Below are positions 1 to 8,804 of a DNA stretch of 64,000 nt, one piece after another. The DNA comes from CALCKU01 sp964654665 (GTDB lineage: Bacteria; Pseudomonadota; Alphaproteobacteria; Caulobacterales; Maricaulaceae), in assembly GCA_964654665.1 (NCBI GenBank), contig CAZZKV010000003.1, positions 1-64,000 of the forward strand. The letters run 5' to 3'. Within the stretch, counting starts at the first letter, position 1. Every line of letters starts with the position of its first letter. Position numbers and translations under genes: made by a program. A model generated the notes under the pieces. The model was not told the DNA's origin and searched no databases. It saw only the letters and a program-made list of their open reading frames with translations.

Positions 1-417
1 AAGGGCGTAACTTCGGGATTAAGAGTGCCCCCGCTCAAAATTCACTGCCGCAGGGCCAGTGCCTTGTAAAACACGTTAGAGAATTGGTATCCATCAGGGT
101 ACCGGCCCTGCGGGCTGTCCTTAATAGAGGCAGCATAATTATCGGGTTGTTGACACAGGTCGCAGCCAGCGATGACGCATGGGCGTTTGGCACATATAAG
201 GCATATGCAATGAATAGCGCAGAGGTAGACGGTACTCAAGTAGGGGCCATTGTTGTAATCCTTTGACCAATAACGCGTGGCCAATAACGCGGCCCCGTTT
301 TAACGATAACGTCCTGCCTCTTGCAATCCTGACCGGAGCCGTTATCTTGATCCTATCATGAACCCACGCATACGGGGGCGGATGTCCCGGCCCGATGTTA
401 TGAGGAAAGGATATATT
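1..417. other. Left-edge stretch with no confident gene
   Basis: No gene is assigned before yaaA. One plus-strand frame is open from base 3 to a stop at 264-266 and could be the tail of a gene entering from the left. The minus strand is also open over much of the same stretch, and neither translation shows a motif I recognise. Bases 267-417 hold a short direct repeat and the yaaA leader. The ATG at 358 is in frame with yaaA but lacks the family N-terminus. Confidence 0.3.
267..291. repeat. Short direct repeat CCAATAACGCG x2
   Basis: The 11-mer CCAATAACGCG occurs at 267-277 and again at 281-291, one and a third helical turns apart, about 130 bases upstream of the yaaA start. It could be a tandem operator or chance; no other copy was noticed in the window. 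Confidence 0.35.
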
Positions 418-1203
418 ATGCTGACCCTGCTGTCCCCTGCCAAAAAACTCAATTTCAATCCTGCCGCAACGGGGCTATCGCCCACGCAGCCCCTGCTGGC
501 CGCCGATACAAAAGAACTGGCTAAAACCGCCAAAACACAAAGCGCGGATGATTTAAAACGCCTGATGCATATCAGTGACAATCTCGCGCAGCTTAATGCC
601 GAGCGGTTCAAAACCTTTAATCTGGACGGGCAAAGCAATAGCGCAAAAGCGGCTGGACTGGCCTTTGACGGCGATGTTTATTGGGGGCTGGATGCCAATA
701 GCCTGCCTGACGAAACACTGGCCTATGCCCAAGACCATTTACGGATTTTATCCGGACTTTACGGCGTCTTGCGCCCGCTGGATGCTATTCAGCCTTACCG
801 CCTAGAGATGGGAACCAAATTGGCAACCGCACGCGGAAAATCACTATATGATTTTTGGGGTGCTCGTATTGCCCAAACACTCAAGACCGACTTGGAGACC
901 CACCGCGATAAAACCATCGTTAATCTCGCTTCAAATGAATATTTCAAATCAGTGGATAAAAAAACATTGGGTACATCAATTATCGAAGCCAAGTTTTTAA
1001 ATATCAAAGACGGCCAAGCCCGGCAATTAATGTATTATGCCAAATATGGGCGCGGATTAATGGCGCGCTGGATTATGGAAAACCGCATAGAGACCGTGGG
1101 GGATTTAAAAGGATTTAATCTGGAAGATTATCGCTATGACGCTGCGCAAAGCACGGAGGCTATGCTGGTCTTTTCGCGCCAGCAACCGCCGCCGAAAAAA
1201 TAG
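418..1203 (+). CDS. yaaA: Peroxide stress resistance protein YaaA (DUF328)
   Basis: A 261-residue protein matching the YaaA/DUF328 family along its whole length (E. coli YaaA is 258 residues). Visible family blocks are the N-terminal LLSPAKKLNF, then HLRILSGLYGVLRPLDAIQP and NLASNEYFKSV, and RGLMARWIMENR near the end. In E. coli the protein limits damage from hydrogen peroxide by lowering free iron and is cytoplasmic. The start at 418 is chosen over the in-frame ATG at 358 because the family begins at this Met and AGGAAAGG lies just upstream. YihY follows closely on the same strand. Confidence 0.93.
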   Translation: MLTLLSPAKKLNFNPAATGLSPTQPLLAADTKELAKTAKTQSADDLKRLMHISDNLAQLNAERFKTFNLDGQSNSAKAAGLAFDGDVYWGLDANSLPDETLAYAQDHLRILSGLYGVLRPLDAIQPYRLEMGTKLATARGKSLYDFWGARIAQTLKTDLETHRDKTIVNLASNEYFKSVDKKTLGTSIIEAKFLNIKDGQARQLMYYAKYGRGLMARWIMENRIETVGDLKGFNLEDYRYDAAQSTEAMLVFSRQQPPPKK

Positions 1204-1289
1204 CCTTGAACCCAGAGACCCAAACATCAGCCCAAAACCCTGTTGATCAAGGCCATATCAATAATGACGGCTATAACGATAAGGGCTGT

Positions 1290-2228
1290 ATGGCCCGCAC
1301 GCCATTGCAATTTTCAATCAAAGACTGGCGCGCGATTATCATCGCTGTCTGGCGAGAAATTGGCCATGATAATGTCACCATTATAGCCGCAGGCGTTGCC
1401 TTTTTTACAATGCTAGCCATATTTCCGCTGATCACTGCAGGGCTATCGCTTTATGGATATATCGCCGATCCAGCCGATGTGCCTGCCACATTATCCGGTA
1501 TTTCAGATCTTTTACCACCCCAAGCCTGGGCGATATTAAATAATCAAATCATAGCCGTGGCCAACACCCCTGTTGCCAATCTCGGCTTTCGGATCGCATT
1601 AGGCCTAGGGGCAGCGCTCTGGAGCTCGGGGGCCGGTATTCGCGCAATGATGCGGGCCATGAATATTGCTTATGGGGAACGCGAAACCCGCGGGCTCGCG
1701 GTATTTTATGCTTTGGCCGGGTCCATGACACTCTCGATTATTATTTTCCTATGGCTCTCGTTGATTATCATTATCGGCGTTCCGGCGATTCTGGCGCTTT
1801 TAAATCTGGATGCGCAATTAACTTTTGCGACCCGGCGATTGCCGTGGATTATCCTGATTAGCCTCTTTGGCTTTGCCACAGCGCTGCTCTACCGGATTGG
1901 CCCGTCGCGGCGCGCTGCAAAAATGCGCTGGATTTTACCCGGTTCTATTTTCGCAACGACAATGTGGCTCTTAATCTCCAGTAGTTTTTCAAAATTTGTC
2001 GCGCAATTCGCTAATTATAACGCGACTTACGGCAGCCTTTCGGCCGTGATTATTTTGTTGATCTGGTTCTGGCTAACAGCTTTTGTCGTCATCGTTGGCG
2101 CCGTGATCAATGCGGAAATGGAACGCCACACCCGTGTCGATACCACCCGCGGCCCGGACCGTCCAATGGGGGCACGCGGCGCAGCCGTTGCTGATTGCAA
2201 GCTGGCCGACCACCAACATTACCTATAG
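1290..2228 (+). CDS. YihY/BrkB-family inner membrane protein
   Basis: A polytopic membrane protein of the YihY/virulence factor BrkB family, about 312 residues. Family features seen are the N-terminal amphipathic block ending WREIGHDNVTIIAAGVAFF, then about six hydrophobic segments, with the typical NYNATYGSLSAVIILLIWFW stretch near the C-terminus. The biochemical role of the family is not settled. I prefer the ATG at 1290, preceded by AAGGG, over an upstream TTG at 1206 that would add 28 polar residues and has no clear ribosome site. It is probably cotranscribed with yaaA and the DUF389 gene ten bases downstream. Confidence 0.85.
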   Translation: MARTPLQFSIKDWRAIIIAVWREIGHDNVTIIAAGVAFFTMLAIFPLITAGLSLYGYIADPADVPATLSGISDLLPPQAWAILNNQIIAVANTPVANLGFRIALGLGAALWSSGAGIRAMMRAMNIAYGERETRGLAVFYALAGSMTLSIIIFLWLSLIIIIGVPAILALLNLDAQLTFATRRLPWIILISLFGFATALLYRIGPSRRAAKMRWILPGSIFATTMWLLISSSFSKFVAQFANYNATYGSLSAVIILLIWFWLTAFVVIVGAVINAEMERHTRVDTTRGPDRPMGARGAAVADCKLADHQHYL

Positions 2229-2237
2229 GTTATTATT

Positions 2238-3254
2238 ATGCGACTCATTAAAGCCCATTTTCCTTCCGATAAATCAGATGCAGTTATCGATATTATTACC
2301 CGCGCCGCGCCCGTTGATTGGGCGATAGATAGCGGTTATGGCCATTATGAAAAAGCCGTAGAAATTGTCGTCGCCAAAGGCCAAGGCCAGACTTTGATTG
2401 ATGAGCTACAAGGATTGTTGGGTACAGCCGCGGAATGGCGTATTATTGTTATGCCAATCGAGGCGACATTACCCCGCCCCGAAGAGCCTGAAAAAACCGA
2501 TGACACTAAAATTGACGATACTGAAAAACCGGAAAAAAGCAAAACAGTGGCCCTGCGCGAGGAACTTTACCAGAAAGTTTCGCGGGATTGTCAACTTAAT
2601 GCCGATTTCGTCATTTTGACAATTCTATCGGCCATTGTCGCCGCCATTGGGTTAAATGAAGATAGCGTCGCTATTGTAATCGCAGCTATGGTAATTGCGC
2701 CCCTGCTAGGCCCTATTCTTGCCTTTGCCCTCGCGGCGGCACTGGGCGATTTATCCTTGATGAAAAAATCGGCTAAAACCGCTATAGCCGGATTGACTCT
2801 CGGCTTTGCCTTTGCCTTGTGCCTCACTCTGTTTATGCCGGTTAATACAAGCAGCTATGAACTCGTTAGCCGGACAGTTATCGGGCCGGAAATCATTGCA
2901 CTGGCACTGGCGTCGGGCGCAGCCGCAGCGCTCTCCCTATCAACCGGGATTTCGTCGGCCCTTGTCGGCGTAATGGTCGCTGTGGCTCTCTTGCCACCCT
3001 CGGTAGCCGCGGCGCTTTATTTAGGGGCTGGCGAGACAGAGCACGCTGCGGGAGCCGCTTTGCTATTGGGGCTGAATGTCGTTTGCGCGGTTTTATCCGC
3101 CCAGCTTGTTTTTGTTTATAAAGGCATTCGCCCGCGCCGCTGGATTAGTCAGCGCAAAGCGGCCCGCTCTGTGAAAATCAATGCCGCTGTCTGGGTCGTA
3201 TTGCTGGCTGTACTGATCATCGCGGCAATTCAGTTAAATATTAAACCCCTATGA
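2238..3254 (+). CDS. DUF389 (TIGR00341-type) membrane protein
   Basis: A 338-residue protein with a soluble N-terminal domain (about residues 1-85, starting MRLIKAHFPSDKSDAVIDII), a charged low-complexity linker (about 78-105, rich in E, K, P and D) and then six or more hydrophobic segments to the C-terminus. This layout, with the transmembrane block rich in A, G and L and the motif VALLPPSVAAALY, is typical of DUF389/TIGR00341 proteins. Their function is unknown. The start is the ATG nine bases after the YihY stop, suggesting one transcript. Confidence 0.8.
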   Translation: MRLIKAHFPSDKSDAVIDIITRAAPVDWAIDSGYGHYEKAVEIVVAKGQGQTLIDELQGLLGTAAEWRIIVMPIEATLPRPEEPEKTDDTKIDDTEKPEKSKTVALREELYQKVSRDCQLNADFVILTILSAIVAAIGLNEDSVAIVIAAMVIAPLLGPILAFALAAALGDLSLMKKSAKTAIAGLTLGFAFALCLTLFMPVNTSSYELVSRTVIGPEIIALALASGAAAALSLSTGISSALVGVMVAVALLPPSVAAALYLGAGETEHAAGAALLLGLNVVCAVLSAQLVFVYKGIRPRRWISQRKAARSVKINAAVWVVLLAVLIIAAIQLNIKPL

Positions 3255-3270
3255 ATGCGGCGGATATAGT

Positions 3271-3957
3271 TCAACTGAGTGGGCGGATTAGCTCCGGTCC
3301 TTGCGCGCGTCCGGAATTAACACCAGTATCAACGGCATGGAAACTCAAATCATCGCTGGGTAACATATGACGGATAACCCGATCCGGATGTGCGTTCCAG
3401 TCGAGCCATTGATCCCATTGCCCAGCGGGCAGGCGCACTGGCATACGGTGGTGCAAATGTTTAAGTGGCCCCGTTGCGGCTGTGGTCAGAATTGTACAGC
3501 TGAGCAGCGTAATACCCTCATCCACGCGCCATTGATCCCACAATCCGGCAAAGGCAAACAGTTCTGGTTCACGCGGGCGAATAAAATAAGGCGTTTTAGG
3601 GCGCTCCACCCCTTCCCATTCATACCAGCCCGAGGCCGGTATCAAGGCACGCCGCCGCCTGAATGGCGTACGGAAGCTTGGTTTTTCCCCCGCCGTTTCA
3701 AGTCGGGCATTAAACAGAGGCCGTCCTTCGGGGGCCTGTTTTTTCCAATGCGGGTGCAAACCCCAGCGCATAGGAACAGCCTTGCGTCGGCCCTGCCCGT
3801 CAAAGGCAATGACAGGCACAATTGCGGCCGGGGCAATATTGTAATTTGCTTTCCAGTCCCACAACCGGTTCTCACCGGTCCCACGCGCGCCTTCACCTGC
3901 CTCGAAAAAGGACATAATTTCGTTCAAATTATTGGCTACTGTATAGCGTCCGCACAT
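3271..3957 (-). CDS. SRAP-domain protein (YedK/HMCES family)
   Basis: A 228-residue SOS-response-associated peptidase family protein. After Met removal the N-terminal residue is Cys2 (MCGRYTV), which in this family links covalently to abasic sites in single-stranded DNA. Other active-site elements are visible: NYNIAP near 38-43, GWYEWEG with Glu113, and HHRMPVRL with the His near 169. The protein is expected to shield abasic sites during replication. It is convergent with the DUF389 gene and divergent from the NUDIX gene, with only about 40 bases between starts. No GTTC-N7-GTTC LexA box was seen in that gap. Confidence 0.93.
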   Translation of the reverse strand: MCGRYTVANNLNEIMSFFEAGEGARGTGENRLWDWKANYNIAPAAIVPVIAFDGQGRRKAVPMRWGLHPHWKKQAPEGRPLFNARLETAGEKPSFRTPFRRRRALIPASGWYEWEGVERPKTPYFIRPREPELFAFAGLWDQWRVDEGITLLSCTILTTAATGPLKHLHHRMPVRLPAGQWDQWLDWNAHPDRVIRHMLPSDDLSFHAVDTGVNSGRAQGPELIRPLS

Positions 3958-3997
3958 AAGATGGCTATAGGCGGCAAAAAGGATTTAGGGAATATAA

Positions 3998-4432
3998 ATG
4001 CCGCAAAAACCACCTAATAATATAAAGCGAACCCATTGCGTGGGTATTATTTGCTTTCGCGGCGATGATGTTTTGCTCATTCAACGCGGTACCGCCCCGC
4101 GCAAAGGGGAATGGTCTATTCCGGGCGGACGGATTGAGCCGGGCGAGAGCGAGAGCGATGCAGCTCTGCGTGAGCTTTTAGAAGAAACGGGCGTTCATGC
4201 GAAACTGGGCCCGAAAGTAGCCGTGATTGATGCCGATTTTGAGGGGCTTTATTATAAACTCCACGATTATGCCGCTTGGTGGATATCGGGCGAACCACGC
4301 GCTGGTGATGATGCCGCCAAAGCCCAATTTACCGCGCTCCAGACCCTTAACCGATTAGATATGTGGACAAAGACACGCGACGTCATTGATATGGCCCGCA
4401 CTGCACTGGCTAAAACTTCAACTGAAAAATAA
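3998..4432 (+). CDS. NUDIX hydrolase
   Basis: A 144-residue single-domain NUDIX protein. The Nudix box is complete at about residues 42-64: GRIEPGE, then REL and EETGV, carrying the metal-binding glutamates. The preceding strand (GDDVLLIQRGTAPRKGEWSI) fits an enzyme of the ADP-ribose pyrophosphatase-like or nucleoside-diphosphate-linked group. The substrate cannot be told from sequence. AGGGAA precedes the start ATG. It is followed by two small secreted-protein genes on the same strand. Confidence 0.9.
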   Translation: MPQKPPNNIKRTHCVGIICFRGDDVLLIQRGTAPRKGEWSIPGGRIEPGESESDAALRELLEETGVHAKLGPKVAVIDADFEGLYYKLHDYAAWWISGEPRAGDDAAKAQFTALQTLNRLDMWTKTRDVIDMARTALAKTSTEK

Positions 4433-4469
4433 GGTCGATTTTAATATTTCAGCGCTGTAAAACGAAATT

Positions 4470-4946
4470 ATGATATTTAAACCTGTCATATATGCCGCTA
4501 TGGCCAGTCTGTTATTAGCCGGAACCACCGAAATGGCGCAGGCCCAAGACAGCCTGACTACGCGCGAAAAAGCCGCCGCAGCCAAAGCGGCTGCGATCAA
4601 GGCCCGCGAAGAGGCCGAAGCGCGAGTTGACGCCGATATGGTCACAATGAGCAACCTCGTGGAAGCCTTGTCAAAAACCCTCGGACAGATGCATTATTTA
4701 CGCACATTATGTTTTGGGAATACCGATCAAAAATGGCGCAATAACGCCAGCGCCATGATGGATATAGAAGATGGAGACAATACCCAGCGGCGGCGCGAAT
4801 TAATCCGCGCATTTAATGCCGGTTATTATGAAGAACAAAAACGCCATGAGCGCTGCTCGCAATCTGTATCCATAGATGCAGCAGCCATATCAGAAAACGG
4901 TCGCCGGATATCCGCCATGCTTAGCGACCCTTTCAGAGAAAGATAA
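4470..4946 (+). CDS. Secreted TIGR02301-like protein of unknown function
   Basis: A 158-residue protein with a Sec signal peptide (hydrophobic stretch near 6-18, likely cut after AQA near residue 26). An Ala/Lys/Glu-rich helical segment follows, then a conserved-looking core with HYLRTLC, KWRNNASAMM and LIRAFNAGYYEEQKRHERC. The two Cys residues could pair in the periplasm. The core agrees with my memory of TIGR02301, an uncharacterised alphaproteobacterial family; I did not search it. It sits between the NUDIX gene and a META-domain gene. Confidence 0.7.
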   Translation: MIFKPVIYAAMASLLLAGTTEMAQAQDSLTTREKAAAAKAAAIKAREEAEARVDADMVTMSNLVEALSKTLGQMHYLRTLCFGNTDQKWRNNASAMMDIEDGDNTQRRRELIRAFNAGYYEEQKRHERCSQSVSIDAAAISENGRRISAMLSDPFRER

Positions 4947-4955
4947 GATAGCCCC

Positions 4956-5336
4956 ATGATAAAAAAATACCTTATAATTACAGCGGCCCTCGCCGCCGCA
5001 TCCAGCGCCTTCGCTGCGGATAACCAGCTGGCAGGGTCGGAATGGGGGCCCGAAAATGGCTATGGTCAATTTGTGCAATTCAAAGCCGGCAATGAACTGT
5101 TCGGCTTTGCCGGCTGTAATAGTTTCATCGGTAATTTTAGCCAGACCGCTAAGACGGTTAGCATTACAAATCTGATTATTACCGAAAAATCCTGCCCCGA
5201 GATTCAAGGGGCAGAAGACGCCTTTATCGCAGGGCTTAAAGCCATGCACAGAATTGATAGCGACGGCATTGACATGAAGGTCTATGACGTTGATGGTCGC
5301 TGGATATTAGCCCTGCGAAAACGCGATTGGGATTAA
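4956..5336 (+). CDS. Secreted META-domain (HslJ-like) protein
   Basis: A 126-residue protein with a clear signal peptide (MIKKYLIITAALAAASSAFA) and then one META/HslJ-type domain. Supporting features are LAGSEWGPE at the start of the mature protein, FGFAGCNSFIGNFSQ (the family core with a conserved Cys) and TEKSCPE with a second Cys. Members of this family are small periplasmic or outer-membrane proteins tied to stress or motility in other bacteria; the role here is unknown. The start lies nine bases past the preceding gene, so the two are probably cotranscribed. Confidence 0.8.
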   Translation: MIKKYLIITAALAAASSAFAADNQLAGSEWGPENGYGQFVQFKAGNELFGFAGCNSFIGNFSQTAKTVSITNLIITEKSCPEIQGAEDAFIAGLKAMHRIDSDGIDMKVYDVDGRWILALRKRDWD

Positions 5337-5349
5337 CAGACCCGCATAA

Positions 5350-5361
5350 TTCTGCGCAGAA
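5350..5361. repeat. Perfect 12-base palindrome upstream of pyrC
   Basis: TTCTGCGCAGAA is a perfect palindrome 14 bases after the META gene stop and about 70 bases before pyrC. It could be an operator or a weak stem. There is no T-run to make it a convincing terminator. Confidence 0.3.
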
Positions 5362-5432
5362 AATACGCAAATCACCACATTGTCGGAACCGATAAGCAAT
5401 GCTAGTCAGACGCAAAGTAACAGAGCCTGACT

Positions 5433-6467
5433 ATGACCGAAAGTTTAACAATACGCCGTCCGGATGACTGGCATGTGCATTTACGCGATGGCGATGTGCT
5501 GGATGCTGTTGTCAATTATACGGCCCGCCAATTTGCCCGCGCGATTGTTATGCCCAATTTAGCATCTCCCATAACCACCGCCCAAGCTGGCGTAGATTAC
5601 CGGGACCGGATACTGGCCGCCCTTGACCCAGCACTGGATTTCACCCCCCTCATGACGGCCTATTTGACCGATACTATAGACCCTGAAGAACTCGCAGTGG
5701 GGTATAGCCACGGCGTTTTTACAGCCGCTAAATTATACCCCGCCAATGCCACGACCAATTCCGCCCATGGCGTAACTCATATTAAAACAATTTACCCAGT
5801 CCTAGAGGCCATGCAAAAAATCGGCATGCCACTGCTGGTTCACGGCGAAGTGACCCATAGCGATGTCGATATTTTTGACCGCGAAGCTGTCTTTATCGAA
5901 CAGGTCATGAAACCTTTACTGGCCGACATGCCCGCGTTGAAAGTTGTTTTTGAACATATAACCACGCAAGAGGCCGCGGATTTTGTCAGGGAATCCGGCG
6001 ATACTATAGCGGCCACGATTACCCCACATCATCTGGCTTTTAACCGCAATGCTATTTTCCAAGGCGGCATCCGCCCACATTATTATTGCCTACCCATCGC
6101 CAAACGGGAAAAACACCGCCGTGCGCTGCGCCGCGCTGCCGTTTCGGGCCATGCCAAATTTTTCCTCGGAACGGACACAGCCCCCCATGCTATTGGCCGC
6201 AAGGAAAGTGCTTGCGGCTGTGCTGGAATTTTCAACGCCCCCTTTGCTATGCAAAGCTATGCCAAAGTCTTTGAAGAGGAAGGCGCATTAGATAAATTAG
6301 AACGCTTTGCCGCGCTCAACGGGCCGCAATTTTATGGCTTGCCTATCAACGAAACAACGCTGACCTTAACACGGCGCACCGTTACCGTACCCAAAACTCT
6401 GCCACTTGGCACAGACACACTTATCCCCTTCATGGCCGGGGAAACGCTCGGTTGGGATATCAGCTAA
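5433..6467 (+). CDS. pyrC: Dihydroorotase
   Basis: A 344-residue class II (PyrC-type) dihydroorotase, the usual length. It cyclises N-carbamoyl-aspartate to dihydroorotate in pyrimidine synthesis. The zinc ligands are visible: HVHLRDG at 14-20, a carboxylatable Lys in AAKLYPANATTNS, LLVHGEV, VFEHITT and the catalytic Asp in LGTDTAPH. It heads a tight plus-strand cluster in which each following gene overlaps the one before (ygfZ, a GNAT gene, a small gene, tag). Confidence 0.97.
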   Translation: MTESLTIRRPDDWHVHLRDGDVLDAVVNYTARQFARAIVMPNLASPITTAQAGVDYRDRILAALDPALDFTPLMTAYLTDTIDPEELAVGYSHGVFTAAKLYPANATTNSAHGVTHIKTIYPVLEAMQKIGMPLLVHGEVTHSDVDIFDREAVFIEQVMKPLLADMPALKVVFEHITTQEAADFVRESGDTIAATITPHHLAFNRNAIFQGGIRPHYYCLPIAKREKHRRALRRAAVSGHAKFFLGTDTAPHAIGRKESACGCAGIFNAPFAMQSYAKVFEEEGALDKLERFAALNGPQFYGLPINETTLTLTRRTVTVPKTLPLGTDTLIPFMAGETLGWDIS

Positions 6468-7249
6468 TGCCTATCGCGCAACTCGATAGAGACATCATCC
6501 GCCTCTCGGGCGAAGGCGTGACTACATGGCTAGACGGCCTGATAACAAACAGTCTGAAACACGATATTAATTTCGCCGCACTTTTAACGCCACAAGGTAA
6601 AATTATTGCCGATTTTTTTACCACGACGGATAATGAAACTCTTTTGCTGGATGTCCCTGTTAAATTTACAGCCGTGCTGATGAAGCGGCTTATGATGTAT
6701 AAATTGCGCGCGCCTATCACCATTGAAAAAACTGACTTGAACCTTTATGCCCTCTGGGATGGCTGTGCTGGTGAGGGCGATAGCACCGAAGGCTGGCGTG
6801 ACCCGCGTCACCCTGCGCTCGGTCAACGGCTCATCACCACCGCTTATATGGAGGCCAGTGATGACTATGATGCTCATCGTTTGTCCCTCGGTGTTGTTGA
6901 CAGCGCTGTTGATTTTGAAACCGGCCGTATCTTTCCGGCGGATGCCAATATGGATTTAATGAACGGGGTGGATTATCAAAAGGGCTGTTTTATAGGCCAA
7001 GAAGTTGTCAGCCGGATGAAGCGTATGACCACAGCCAAAAAACGTATGCGCGGTGTTGTTTTATCAGGACCCGCCAAAGCCGGTGATAAAATCATGGCCG
7101 CAGAGCGGGTTATCGGCGATATTGTCCATGTTCATGGGTCTTTGGCGATGGCCATGATACGGCTTGACCGGATGGGGGCAGCACAAACGCATCCCGCCCT
7201 CAATGGCCATAAGGTAGATATTATGAGAGGAGTCGATGGCGAACGGTAA
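6467..7249 (+). CDS. ygfZ: YgfZ/GcvT-domain folate-binding protein
   Basis: A protein of about 260 residues related to the T-protein of the glycine cleavage system. The signature KGCFIGQEVVSR, containing the family Cys, is at roughly residues 175-186. YgfZ binds tetrahydrofolate and supports iron-sulfur cluster assembly or repair. The chosen ATG at 6467 overlaps the pyrC stop as TAATG; an in-frame ATG at 6452 lies further inside pyrC. The N-terminus (IAQLDRDIIRLSGEGVTTWL) matches the usual family start. Confidence 0.92.
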   Translation: MPIAQLDRDIIRLSGEGVTTWLDGLITNSLKHDINFAALLTPQGKIIADFFTTTDNETLLLDVPVKFTAVLMKRLMMYKLRAPITIEKTDLNLYALWDGCAGEGDSTEGWRDPRHPALGQRLITTAYMEASDDYDAHRLSLGVVDSAVDFETGRIFPADANMDLMNGVDYQKGCFIGQEVVSRMKRMTTAKKRMRGVVLSGPAKAGDKIMAAERVIGDIVHVHGSLAMAMIRLDRMGAAQTHPALNGHKVDIMRGVDGER

Positions 7250-7730
7250 TACACACCCTATAGAAATATCGAAGATTGAAATTCATCTTGATGATGCGGC
7301 CGCTCTGCCGCGGTTTGCAGCGCTAAATGCCGAATGGATTAAGGAGCTGCATCATTTGGAAGAAAGCGATAAGCGTATGGTTGCCCATCCCGAGCTTTAT
7401 ATTGAAAATGGCAACCATCTGCTCTCGGCCCATATCGACGGCATTATAGCGGGCGTCGTCGCGCTTAAAAAAGATGATGCCGGAGACTATGAACTCACGA
7501 AAATGGCCGTTGACAGCCAATTTCGCGGGCACGGCATTGGCCAAATATTGATGAATGCTTGCGAGTCTTATGCGAAAAACACCTTAGGACAAACACGGCT
7601 GTATCTCTTATCCAACACGATCAATGCTGCAGCCATTCGCCTTTATAAACGCAATGGCTGGACGGTAAACCATAGCGGACCGCATCCCATTTATGAGCGG
7701 GCCAATATCGGTCTTGAAAAAACATTGTGA
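7236..7730 (+). CDS. GNAT-family N-acetyltransferase
   Basis: A 164-residue acetyltransferase. The acetyl-CoA binding motif A is clear: LTKMAVDSQFRGHGIGQIL, with the R/Q-x-x-G-x-G pyrophosphate loop, followed by the helix and the LYLLSNTINAAAIRLYKRNG motif-B region. The substrate cannot be predicted. The start ATG lies inside the last codons of ygfZ with a 14-base overlap, and the next gene overlaps its stop, so translation is probably coupled through the cluster. Confidence 0.9.
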   Translation: MANGNTHPIEISKIEIHLDDAAALPRFAALNAEWIKELHHLEESDKRMVAHPELYIENGNHLLSAHIDGIIAGVVALKKDDAGDYELTKMAVDSQFRGHGIGQILMNACESYAKNTLGQTRLYLLSNTINAAAIRLYKRNGWTVNHSGPHPIYERANIGLEKTL

Positions 7731-8128
7731 CACTAAGCCTAGATAATCGGGTCTTTGTGCCTGTTGAGAATACAGGAAATGGCATTGTATCAGGACACAC
7801 ACGGTTTTATTTCTGGCAGGAAGGCGAAGCTTTTTATGCCGATTATTTTGGCGGGGATGTGCGCGAAGGCCATATTATTGGCCACATAACCAAGGATACC
7901 CCCGGTGATATGACCGGCGAAATGCTCTATCATTGCATAACAACTGACAGGCGTCTCAAAGCGGGGCGCGCGCATGTAATATTTATGTTGATTGACGATA
8001 TACGTCTGGCAATGGATATTGATTGGGAATGGATAGCCGGTTTTGAAACGGACCTGAAAACAAGTCTTGGAACTATGGGAAACACCCCGCAAAACAAAGG
8101 CCGCTCGCGCTATGAGGAAGTTTTATGA
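7727..8128 (+). CDS. Small protein of the family often labelled N-acetylglutamate synthase
   Basis: A 133-residue soluble protein starting at GTG, overlapping the GNAT stop as GTGA. The layout (NRVFVPVENTGNG, then FYADYFGGDVREGHIIGHI, then a Trp-rich block near WEWIAGF) resembles a family of roughly 110-residue proteins that databases call n-acetylglutamate synthase without an acetyltransferase fold. It looks like a small beta-rich sensor or lipocalin-like fold. I would not trust an enzymatic name. The ATGA overlap with tag puts it firmly inside the operon. Confidence 0.7.
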   Translation: MTLSLDNRVFVPVENTGNGIVSGHTRFYFWQEGEAFYADYFGGDVREGHIIGHITKDTPGDMTGEMLYHCITTDRRLKAGRAHVIFMLIDDIRLAMDIDWEWIAGFETDLKTSLGTMGNTPQNKGRSRYEEVL

Positions 8129-8733
8129 GTTATACTGACGTCTGCACAATACCCGATCTACCGCGTTGCGGTTGGGTTCCGCCTAATGATCCCCTCTATA
8201 CTCATTATCATGATAAAGAATGGGGCCGGCCTATCCGCGATTCCAAAGCTCTGTTTTCCAAATTGATACAGGATGGTCAACAAGCCGGATTAGCTTGGAT
8301 TACTATATTGCGTAAACGCGAAGAGATGCTGCGCGCCTATGATGGTTTTGATCCGGATATCCTTGCCCATTATACCGATGCTGACCGTAAACGGCTCTTG
8401 GCGAATGCAGGCGTTATTCGTTCTAAGCTTAAAATAAATGCGGCAATCACCAATGCCCAGATATTTGTCAAAATGCGTGATGATGAGAATTTTGATTTTT
8501 CCAGCTATCTCTGGGATTTTGTTGGCGGCGCCCCGGTCCAAAATCAATGGGCTGACTTCAAAGACGCCCCCGTCAAGAGTCCCGCGTCTATTGCCTTGTC
8601 CAAAGACCTTAAAAAACGCGGCTTTAAATTTGTTGGCCCCGTCATTGTCTATGCCTTTATGCAAGCCGTTGGTATGATCAATGATCACAGCACAGATTGC
8701 CATGCCTATAAGTCCTGTAAAGCTTTGGCCTGA
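8125..8733 (+). CDS. tag: DNA-3-methyladenine glycosylase I
   Basis: A 202-residue Tag glycosylase, which removes 3-methyladenine from alkylated DNA. Seen are RCGWVPPNDPLYTHYHDKEW (N-terminal zinc Cys and His region), the helix-hairpin-helix core GLAWITILRKREEMLRAYDG, and NDHSTDCHAY near the C-terminus with the remaining zinc His and Cys. Start and preceding stop overlap as ATGA. It is the last gene of the pyrC cluster; about 70 bases separate it from the next start. Confidence 0.95.
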   Translation: MSYTDVCTIPDLPRCGWVPPNDPLYTHYHDKEWGRPIRDSKALFSKLIQDGQQAGLAWITILRKREEMLRAYDGFDPDILAHYTDADRKRLLANAGVIRSKLKINAAITNAQIFVKMRDDENFDFSSYLWDFVGGAPVQNQWADFKDAPVKSPASIALSKDLKKRGFKFVGPVIVYAFMQAVGMINDHSTDCHAYKSCKALA

Positions 8734-8804
8734 TTTAAACCTAGCCGAAACGTACCTAGACCGTTATGAGGGCCCTTACTTATAATATCGCGAGGGGTAA
8801 TGTC

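Noticed and set aside
1..36. GCGTAACTTCGGGAT resembling a piece of 23S rRNA
   Set aside because: The similarity fades within a few dozen bases, no rRNA structure continues, and the same bases read as an open frame. Too short to call.
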